Origin: Baffinella frigidus
Lineage: Eukaryota; Cryptophyceae; Cryptomonadales; Baffinellaceae
Direction: 5' to 3'
Length of the DNA: 10,703 nt
NCBI GenBank assembly: GCA_026770585.1
Contig: MU646407.1
Span: forward strand, 443,449 to 454,151
The notes under the pieces are model-generated. The model was not told the origin of the DNA. It made no database searches and saw only the letters and a list, made by a program, of their open reading frames with translations. Positions 1 to 6,700 of the stretch are shown in pieces. Positions within the stretch are counted from its first letter, which is position 1, and the number at the start of each line of letters is the position of its first letter. The position numbers and the translations under genes are program-made.

Positions 1-2
1 GT

Positions 3-69
<67 letters not shown>

Positions 70-98
70 GGTTGAGGGTTGAGGTTTGAGGGTTGAAG
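1..98. repeat. GGGTTGA minisatellite (telomere-like variant, G-rich strand)
   Basis: About thirteen tandem copies of the heptamer GGGTTGA with a few single-base changes (GAGTTGA, GGTTTGA). It has the length and G-rich pattern of the TTTAGGG telomere repeat with two bases altered. It is cut by the left edge of the window, and probably lies in an intron of the SF3A1 gene. Confidence 0.9.
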
Positions 99-430
99 GA
101 GTGGAGGCCCGTTTAGGGCTTAGGGGTGAGGGTTAGGGACTCAAGACGCTACATCCCAAACCCGAAACACTAAGCAATAACATCTGATCCCGAGACCCGA
201 AACCCGACACCCAAAACCCGAAATTGGTTCGCGGGTTGCGGGTTTACGTAGGGATGATGGTATGGGGAGTTGAGGCCCGTTTAGGGTAAGACCTGTCAGG
301 GGTTAGGGCTTATGGCGTAGGTTTTGGGGAGTCAGGACCTGTTCCTAAAACCCAAACCCTAAAAAACAAATCCTCGAACCCAAAACCTGAAACCTGAAAC
401 CTGAAACCTGGAACCCTGAACTCCTTATAG
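99..430. repeat. Degenerate telomere-like intron sequence upstream of the first SF3A1 exon
   Basis: A mosaic of CCCGAAA, CCCAAAA, CCTGAAA and TTAGGG-type heptamers. The 14-mer AGGCCCGTTTAGGG occurs twice (near 103-118 and 271-286), a sign of local duplication. C-rich heptamers (CCTGAAA repeated at 386-412) run up to the acceptor at 430 and would act as its pyrimidine-containing tract. No coding block was recognised. Confidence 0.7.
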
Positions 431-544
431 GTGATGCTGCTGTTCCTGGTGCCGCGTGAGTCTGACGGGGGGTCGAACCAGAAGTACAACTTCAACGGCC
501 AGACCATCGCGATCCCGACACTCGAGATCAACACCCCCATCAAG
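431..544 (+). CDS. SF3A1: SF3A1 exon, first strands of the ubiquitin-like domain
   Basis: This exon of 38 codons begins after the acceptor CCTTATAG at 430 and ends before GTTCAC at 545. It encodes VMLLFLVPRESDGGSNQ followed by KYNFNGQTIAIPTLEINTPI and K. This gives two beta strands and the start of the loop before the helix. The frame is phase 0 on both sides. Third-position G/C use is high and the exon stands out sharply from the flanking CCCTGAA-type repeats. An earlier exon should lie left of position 1. Confidence 0.75.
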
Positions 545-1178
545 GTTCACCCTACACTCACAGGGTTCTGCAATTCCTAAACCCTTAACCTTCAAACCTC
601 GACCCTCACAGGGTCCGGAAATTTCTAAACCCTCAACCCTCAACCCTCAACCCTAAACCCTAAACCCTGAACCCTAAAGCCGTCCCCGCCTGAAGCTGAA
701 AGCCTGAACCCCCTCTCCCCTTCCCCGCCTGATGCAGGACATCAAGGAGATGCTGCAGCACCAGCTGGGCGGCCTGGCGCCCAACAAGCTCAAACTCTCC
801 ACCTTCGATCACGGCGTCCTCCGCGACACCCAGGTGCGAGCGGAAACTGCGTCTACTTAATTATTAATTTATTTACTTCATTTATTTATTTTATTCTTTT
901 AATTTGATTTATTTTATTTATTTAATTCATCCATTTTATTTATTAAGGATCGAAACCAACATGGCCGCCATGGGCACATCGTTTGAAGATGTGACTTGAG
1001 CCATTTCCTCCCAGCAGCGGGTCGAAATCGAACCGACAGGCTCAAAAGACCGCCTGCAAGCCAAAAGCTAACACCGAGATTTGGTCCTGAACCGCAGACT
1101 CTGGCGTTCTACAACATCGTCGACCGGGAGCAAATCTCGGTTGCAGTCAAGGAGCGCGGCGGGAAGGGGACCAGATAG
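431..1178 (+). CDS. SF3A1: SF3A1 (splicing factor 3A subunit 1), 3' end, exons 431-544, 738-833, 1098-1178
   Basis: Three exons join in phase 0 into 96 residues plus a stop, the C-terminus of a protein whose start lies left of the window. The joined peptide has the plan of the SF3A1 C-terminal ubiquitin-like domain: a hydrophobic first strand (VMLLFLVP), a NFNGQTIAI turn and strand, a helix (DIKEMLQHQL), the NKLKLS segment, then TLAFYN and a closing KERGGKG tail. Known SF3A1 proteins end in the same way, with a LAYYN-like segment and a terminal ERGG basic tail. SF3A1 is a subunit of SF3a in the U2 snRNP, needed for branch-site recognition in the nucleus, and in human its ubiquitin-like domain contacts U1 snRNA stem-loop 4. 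Introns are GT-AG: AAG|GTTCAC, CAG|GTGCGA, acceptors TATAG, GATGCAG and CCGCAG. The SURP domains expected upstream are outside the window. The family call is strong; exon edges are predicted. Confidence 0.82.
738..833 (+). CDS. SF3A1: SF3A1 exon, helix and middle strands of the ubiquitin-like domain
   Basis: This exon of 32 codons lies between the acceptor TGATGCAG (737) and the donor GTGCGA (834). It encodes DIKEMLQHQLGGLAPNKLKL and then STFDHGVLRDTQ, the ubiquitin-like helix and the strand and loop that precede the LAFYN segment. Length and phase are exact (96 bases, phase 0 to phase 0). Confidence 0.78.
853..946. repeat. AT-rich low-complexity tract in an SF3A1 intron
   Basis: Nearly pure A/T sequence with repeated TTTATTTA and TTATTTTAT units inside the intron 834-1097. 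It differs sharply in composition from the GC-rich surroundings, and no terminal inverted repeats or frame were seen. Confidence 0.8.
1073..1141 (+). promoter_or_regulatory. 11-bp inverted repeat enclosing the 3' splice site of the proximal SF3A1 terminal exon
   Basis: ACCGAGATTTG at 1073-1083 in the intron is perfectly complementary to CAAATCTCGGT at 1131-1141 inside the exon. In the pre-mRNA this could form a stem closing a 47-base loop that contains the AG at 1096-1097. The distal copy of the exon has no such partner. A role in choosing between the two terminal exons is inference only. Confidence 0.4.
1098..1178 (+). CDS. SF3A1: SF3A1 terminal coding exon, proximal copy
   Basis: After the acceptor ACCGCAG this exon encodes TLAFYNIVDREQISVAVKER and then GGKGTR before TAG. 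The ERGG followed by basic residues is the hallmark end of SF3A1. An 11-base perfect inverted repeat (1073-1083 with 1131-1141) spans its 3' splice site. A near-copy of the exon, including the stop and the following bases AGATAGCATGG, lies about 490 bases downstream. Confidence 0.8.
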   Translation, partial: TLAFYNIVDREQISVAVKERGGKGTR

Positions 1179-1235
1179 CATGGTGCTCTCGGTTACTCAG
1201 AGGGAGGGGAGGTGAGATCTCCAACACCCAACAGA

Positions 1236-1248
1236 CCCCCCCCCCCCC
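1236..1248. repeat. Poly-C run of 13
   Basis: Thirteen consecutive C bases lie between the two SF3A1 terminal exons. This is a homopolymer prone to length change and sequencing error; no function is apparent. Confidence 0.9.
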
Positions 1249-1510
1249 GAGGCAGCCACGCTGGATGCAGCCACGCGCGTGACTGATCCAACGTGATGAC
1301 CCATAACCTGTCTTCAATTTGCAATTTTCGACTTTGAAGGGTTTGGCCCTGATCGCCAGGACCAGGCCTGCATCCATCAGGCAACGCCTCCCCCCTGGAC
1401 CGTACAGTAGGCCGATGCCGAGAGCGTGCTGGTGGTTCTCGAGGGAGGGCGTTTTTTATGAGCGGGGTAGCCGACGCAGCGTGTGCTAAATTCTGAATGA
1501 TCCATCTTCA

Positions 1511-1586
1511 ACCCTGCACCCTGCACCCTGCACCCTGCACCCTGCACCCTGAACCCTAAACCCTAAACCCTGAACCCTGCCCGCAG
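1511..1586. repeat. CCCTGCA/CCCTAAA minisatellite leading into the distal SF3A1 exon
   Basis: Five CCCTGCA heptamers grade into CCCTGAA and CCCTAAA units and end at the acceptor CCCGCAG. It is the clearest case in the window of a telomere-like array placed directly upstream of a 3' splice site. Confidence 0.85.
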
Positions 1587-1661
1587 ACTCTGGCGTTCTA
1601 CAATCACCAGGAACAGATCTCACTCTCGGTCAAGGAGCGCGGGGGGGAGGGGCAGAGATAG
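1587..1661 (+). CDS. SF3A1: SF3A1 terminal coding exon, distal duplicate
   Basis: This is a second copy of the last exon, preceded by the acceptor CTGCCCGCAG. It encodes TLAFYNHQEQISLSVKERGG and then EGQR before TAG. Compared with the proximal copy it is 6 bases (two codons) shorter, has substitutions, and replaces the basic K after ERGG with E. The frame is intact and the 3' flank AGATAGCATGG is shared. It could serve as an alternative terminal exon spliced to the donor at 834, or it could be a recent duplicate not yet decayed. The sequence alone cannot decide which copy is used. Confidence 0.6.
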   Translation, partial: TLAFYNHQEQISLSVKERGGEGQR

Positions 1662-1817
1662 CATGGCGACGACTTTTGACGTCGGTGGCGGGGAAGGGAA
1701 TGTTGCGGGGAGAAGGCTTTGGCTACCCACTTGGCAGCCACCGGGGGCTTCACGGATACAGTCTATCTGAACGATTTGTACTAGAATCTTATCTATTGCC
1801 CTGGAACCTGACCGGAA

Positions 1818-1879
1818 TTTCGCCTTGGATTCAAGGCGAAAAGGTCCTCGCTCGCTGCTATGTGGGTGGCTGCGAGGAC
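1818..1879. other. Two adjacent perfect hairpins downstream of SF3A1
   Basis: TTTCGCCTTG (1818-1827) and CAAGGCGAAA (1832-1841) form a 10-bp perfect stem with the 4-base loop GATT. Two bases later GTCCTCGC (1844-1851) pairs with GCGAGGAC (1872-1879) over a 20-base loop. Together they make a compact double stem-loop about 160 bases after the distal SF3A1 stop. They could be a 3'-UTR or transcript-end structure, part of a small structured RNA, or remnants of palindromic repeat DNA. Confidence 0.5.
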
Positions 1880-2515
1880 TAGCGTGGGATAGGTCCGCCT
1901 CGGGGCCTTGGGGCTGGCGTTTCAGTAAAGGAAATGGAATTCACTGGGGGGACGGACGAGCTGGTGACGGCGAGCGATGATCAAAAGAAACTTATAACCT
2001 GAAAAAACGAGCCACCCAGCGGACTACAGTGGTACTTCGTGAATACCCCATAAGTGGATCATGCATAGGACCTTCCGGTAGGCGATACCGACTGGTCCTA
2101 CAAACATCTGGCCGATTTTCGTTGGGAGTTGGCCATGGAATCCCTTCGTAGCCCGCTGTGTTGATAGCAGCCAACGCAGCTCCAAGAGAGCGAGACTTTG
2201 ATTGGCACCAGCGCAAGTGTGGGTGGGGGGACTCCGACACAGGCAGAGGAACTACTACAACTTCCTGAAACCTCTAGACTCTGGAGAGACGTCCATAAAT
2301 CCCGCTGCGTGTCCGTATTCAAGAGTAACCCCTGTGCACACATGTCAACCCTGCTGAAAATGCAGGAGTGTCGCAACGCATCCATCAATCCTCCTCCACA
2401 CTTTATACCACACACATTTCTTCTGGGATCTTCGCGACTCCCCGGGCGCGTCCGTTGTTATCTATGATACATCCCCCCCGTGATCCGGTCCCGCTCTTTG
2501 ACTTGGAGCAGCGCT
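1880..2515. other. Gene-free interval between SF3A1 and the minus-strand candidate
   Basis: No exon with matching splice sites, no telomere-like array and no clear repeat was recognised here. Open frames exist on both strands but have neither domain signatures nor a start or splice context. It probably holds the converging 3' ends of the two flanking genes. Confidence 0.4.
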
Positions 2516-3164
2516 TCAGATGGGCTCCTGGAGCTTCTTGCTCATGTCGCAGCGGCTATGGCCGTTGAACGGGTTGATCTGCCGCGTGCGCGCCATCCCG
2601 TGGTTAGCACACCCGCGACGTCTGAGCTCCTAGGACTAGGGTGGTTCCTCGGCAAGAGATAGGCAGCACTGGTTCCAACCCAGCGACGCCCGAGTTCCTA
2701 CCTTTCCTCGGCAAGGGACAGCAGGGCGGCGTCTCTAGGCCCATCTCGCTGTGTGTTTGACAACGGTTGGGAGGTGTTAATGGAAGGGCGCTGGGAATAA
2801 TTCGGGAGTCGGAAGGGCGCGGGGGAGTACCGCGCACTTGTACGGGAGCAGCAGGTGCTTGCCCGTCGCGAACGGGTTGGTGTCGTACTGTGCGGTCCAC
2901 AGCTGGTCCGTCTGCGAACGGCCAGAGCTTGTCACGCGGGCAATCTCAGAGAGTGTTGGCTTCGAACGATGAAGGTCACAGTCGCGCAGCGCGTCCAGAT
3001 CCTTCCCGCCTCACCCGATTTGCCCCCAAACCAAACTATATCGCTGGCCGTGGGCGCACCTTCCCCATGGCGCCGTACAGGCTGTCGTCGGTCTTGAAGG
3101 TGTCAAGGACAGCGAACCTGCCCAACGAGAAGCCGGTGAGGGTCCAGGACAAGGCTCTGTCGGG
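2516..3164 (-). CDS. Candidate minus-strand gene of unknown function, exons 3164-3060, 2911-2831, 2578-2516
   Basis: Read on the minus strand, three blocks of 105, 81 and 63 bases are bounded by GTGCAG|, AAG|GTGCGC, CGCAG|, GCG|GTACTC and CGGCAG|. All are in phase 0, and they join into 82 residues ending at TGA. The peptide contains LSWTLTGFSLGRFAVLDTFK, TDDSLYGAMGK, TDQLWTAQYDTNPFATGKHL, LLPYKCA and INPFNGHSRCDMSKKLQEPI. The aromatic-rich, soluble composition and preserved frame look like real protein, but I recognise no family. The frame stays open upstream of 3164 (a SDRFTPGSPVQ stretch), so the first exon could be longer; no start codon was fixed. The introns lack the telomere-like arrays found in the plus-strand genes. 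The intron 2579-2830 holds a duplicated TTCCTCGGCAAG (2645 and 2704). It would be convergent with SF3A1 and divergent from the permease gene. Confidence 0.35.
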
Positions 3165-3588
3165 CTGCACGGGTGAGCCAGGGGTGAAGCGGTCGGACAC
3201 GCTCACGGGGGAAACACTGCGACCAACCCTGCGTGTGGCTGTAATCAGGTGCAGAGGACTGGTTTTACTGGAAGATCTGAGGGGGAGGCTGTCAGGAGGA
3301 GGGGGCGGCGGACATTTTTATTTTCAGAATACATCAAAAGTCCATAAGTTGACACAAGTTGACTTTTGTGATTAATCGCCTTCAAAAGTGGCCCTAAAAT
3401 AGTTTTACAAGGCTTCGTTCTCAGATCTGAAATTTCTCATTTCGTCATCTCTCTCATCCCACCTTCTGAATTCAAGGAGAAGAGTGGAGCGGCTGGGCTA
3501 GTTAACCCTTCATCACAACCGCGCCATCGAACCCCGATGGCGGAAATACATTGAATACACCTGGCCAAGTCCGAACAAAGAAGCCAAG
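3165..3588. other. Upstream region of the permease gene
   Basis: This is the interval between the divergent candidate gene and the permease start. It contains an AT-richer stretch at 3312-3470 with short inverted GTTGACTTTT/AAAAGTC motifs near 3333-3369. No TATA box or initiator could be named with confidence. The proximal part (3522-3554) holds a hairpin and a minimal upstream ORF, listed separately. Confidence 0.4.
3522..3554 (+). promoter_or_regulatory. Putative 5'-UTR hairpin overlapping a five-codon upstream ORF
   Basis: CGCCATCG (3522-3529) pairs perfectly with CGATGGCG (3535-3542) across the 5-base loop AACCC. The right arm contains an ATG (3537) that opens a tiny ORF, MAEIH then TGA at 3552-3554, ending 34 bases before the main start at 3589. 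If transcription begins upstream of 3520, the arrangement could dampen translation of the permease. The transcription start is unknown, so this is tentative. Confidence 0.3.
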
Positions 3589-3795
3589 ATGCCTCCGCCT
3601 TCAGAGGAGGGCAGCACAGACGCCTCGATTCCGCCTGCCATCATCAACACATCGACGCATGGCGGGGGATTGGCTTCGGGTTTGATGGATAGCGGGGGAA
3701 GCAGATCGCCAGCGGTGCTGAACGTCACGGACGTGCTGCTGCTGGCGTGGAGCTACGTCCATGCGAACGCGCAGAAGAGCCCGCGGCGCACCGCG
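3589..3795 (+). CDS. Permease exon 1, start and cytosolic lead-in
   Basis: The ATG at 3589 has a favourable context (CCAAGATGC, A at -3) and opens 69 codons to a donor GTCCTC at 3796. The N-terminal 40 residues (MPPPSEEGSTDASIPPAIIN and on) look disordered. The last 25 hold NVTDVLLLAWSYVHANAQKS and PRRTA, the basic juxtamembrane stretch typical of FtsX-like permeases. The donor GT is followed by CCTC, a weak site, but the same GTCC form recurs at exon 4, and phase 0 agrees with exon 2. Confidence 0.55.
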
Positions 3796-6700
3796 GTCCT
3801 CCCTGCGAGCCTCGCCACCTGTCGAATGCCTGGACATCCCTTGAGCAGCCAAAACTTGCCCAGATGCATCGCGTGCAAGCGTCTAGCTCAGTTTATTTCT
3901 CAGTTTATTTGGGCTCTTTCCCGCACTAAAATTGACGGATTTTTACCGCAACCCTGGACTGTCAACTTGAGAACCGTCAGTCAACCCGAGTGAGGCAGAG
4001 CTAGAGCGTCCTGACGCGTAGTACTGTCGAATAGTCACACCCTGCTCCGGTACTAATCCTGCAAGGGTTAGTCACCGTCCCGGTACAAACCCTGCCTTCT
4101 TCAGTCAACCGTCGCTCGGGGGACTCACACGCTCAAACCCCAAACCCCAAACTCCAAACTCTAAACCCTAAACCCTAAACCCTTACCCCTAAATCTCTAC
4201 CCCTAAACCCTAAACCCTAAACCCTAAACCCCAAACCCTAAACCCTAAACCCTAAACCCTAAACCCTAAACCCTAAACTCAAAGCGACGCAACCTATAAT
4301 TAGTTTTGTGAAGTAACTCGTTCATGGTACAAATTATAAAACGAGACTTCGTTTAAAAAGGAATTGGAGCACTTTTTAGTTTCAAATGGACTTTGCTTTA
4401 TAATTTGTACCAGACCGAGTTCCTTTACAAAACTAATTACAGGTTGCGTCGCTATTAAAACCCTAAACGCTAACCTCTACCCTAAACCCTAACCTGTACC
4501 CTAAGCCCTGAACCCCAACCCTAACCCCATACCCCATACCACTTACCCCTAACCCACAACCCCTAACATTGCAAAACCCCTGCCGGCAGGCTCAACATCT
4601 CTCAACACCCCTCAACTAACACGACACTCGTAACCGCAGGCTGGGGTCGGGACAGTATTCATCGTGGTGATGTTCATCGGGATCCTGTACAACGCGGTGC
4701 TAAGGTCGCCAGTTATCTTCCTCCGCCTCGCCGAATCCCAGGTTGACTTTTCGTGAAGTCTCTTTTGAAGGAATGCTCCACCCGTCAGCCCTGCGTGCCA
4801 TTTTCAAGGGTTGGTCTCTAGGAGTCTATCTGTAAAGCGGCTGTCCTGGTACACATCACAAAACCAACCTCCTTTACAATGCCAAAATGGCTCCAATTCC
4901 GTAACAAAAGATCGTTTTAAAGATATTGACACTGGAAAACAGCCGCTTTACGGATTTGTTGCTAGGGAACCCCACTATCAATGTGGACCACAGACATTGA
5001 GGGGACTCTGACTCAAGTAGCGTTTCTCTCCTGCACTAGTCCCGTTACCTAATATACTGTATCTCAGATTTGGCTTGGCATTTGAGCCGCTTTGTACTTT
5101 TAGGGCTTAACCGCGGTCGAGTGAACCCAGCAGATTTTAAAAGTCCAGGTCCAGAATCTGGACTTGACTGTAAAGTCTGACAAGTCCATGCAGGTGAAAA
5201 TATTTAAAAATCTTTAAGATTGTTCCCCCCTCGCTCGAGAGCGGATACCGGAATGTGTACCGGAAAACCTTTAGAGAGATGCCCTACGCAATGGATTGTG
5301 TAAGGCCACGCGATGAATACGGGATAGGTGGGGGAGATCGGCACGGTGCTGACCCCGTTCGCCACCACCTTCCACCCCTCCACCCGCAACCCTCGACCCT
5401 CAACCTTCACCACTAAACCCTACACCCTATTCTCTAAATCCTCAACCCTAAAACCCAAACCTCAAACCTCCAACCCCCCACCCCAAACTCCAAACCCCAA
5501 ACCCCAAACCCCAAACCCCAAACCCCCCACCCCAAACCCCACACCCCACACCCCACTCCCCCAACCCCCAACCCCCAACCCTCAACCCCAAACGCAGGTC
5601 GAAGAGATGGACACTATCCTGACGCCCTGGCGGACCTCGCAGGTGGTCAACTCTCACAGACAGTTGGGGGACCCTGCCTCAAGTTACTTTCCTCTCTTAG
5701 TAATGTGGACGAGACTATGGTAGTTGTGCAGTAATACGGATGTGGCTCCTGGGTGGACAGGTGGGAGAGATCGACATGATCCTCACGCCGTTCGCCACGC
5801 GCCCTCTCGACCCTCTCCTGGGGATCGGCGATCAGCCGCTCTCCGAAAGCGTATCACCCCCCCCCCTCCAAACCCTAGCTCGGGTTGGCTGACTGTTCTC
5901 AAGTTGACAGCAAGGGTCCGTGGTACAAACCCGTCGACTTTGGCGCGGGAAGGGGCCTGGTGTCACCGAAATGGAGATGCCAAATAGACTGAGACACCTT
6001 GGGCCCGCTCCTCGGGATCGGTGGGCAGCCGCTCTTTCCGAAAGCGTACCACCCTCTCCACCAATCACCCCCCTCCTCCGAAGTGGATTATTCGGGCCGT
6101 TCGGGTCTGGCGGATTTGTACCAGGGGTCGCCGGAAACCGGCGAACTCTGAGGGGGCCCAAACCCTTTGAGCCATTCCTATAGGAATCTGAAAATCCCAA
6201 AAACATGTGTCCTCTAACTTTTGAACCCCTGGGCCGGTTTCACTTTTCTCGACGGTTCTGGATTCCTCATCACGCCCTCTCCAAACCCACTTGAAGAAAT
6301 ATCTCGAGCGGAGTACAGGAACATGCCGAAAACTTGCCTTGTTCGTGGAAAGTTGACTAAAACGGTGGGCCTGTTTCCGGGCCTCTGGCACCCTGTATTC
6401 CATGAGCGGGTTTGAAGAGGGCATCATGGGGATTCCAGAACCGTTGAGAAAAGTGAAAGCGGCCCTCTGGGTCAAAAGCTACAGCCCAAAGCGTCCCACG
6501 GTGGACCTGACGGGCCCGCCTCGGGACCCCAGAATGACGGTAGAGCCCTTGTAACTCGTTCCCTGAAATGTGGCACCCAGGGGTTCCAATGGCACAGTTT
6601 CTCAGAATTTCGAGGGCTACAACTTTCCAATAGGAACCCTTGGGTGCCACATTTCAGGTAAACATGTTCCTACACAAAATAGGTCGACTGGGCCCCCTAC

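Noticed and set aside
1992-2467. Several overlapping frames of 80-105 codons on both strands
   Set aside because: They overlap each other and have no recognisable motifs, no splice-supported continuation and no compositional sign of coding.
2767-3375. Plus-strand open frame of 202 codons
   Set aside because: It is the longest open stretch but has no domain signature, low-complexity Gly/Arg/Ser composition and no start context. It lies opposite blocks with better coding and splice features on the minus strand.
4131-4600. Chromosome end (true telomere)
   Set aside because: The array is internal, degenerate and flanked by exons of one gene. The same holds for the arrays at the left and right edges, which have variant units.
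4811-5011. Plus-strand frame of 66 codons
   Set aside because: It runs across the inverted-repeat element at 4832-4951 in an intron; the frame is incidental.
5328-5723. Plus-strand frame with NPKPQTPNP-like repeats
   Set aside because: It begins in an exon 3 shadow but the body is a translation of CCCCAAA repeats.
6065-6650. Minus-strand frames of 97 and 136 codons
   Set aside because: They cross the foldback arms, and similar peptides arise from both arms because they are inverted copies. No splice or start context supports a gene.
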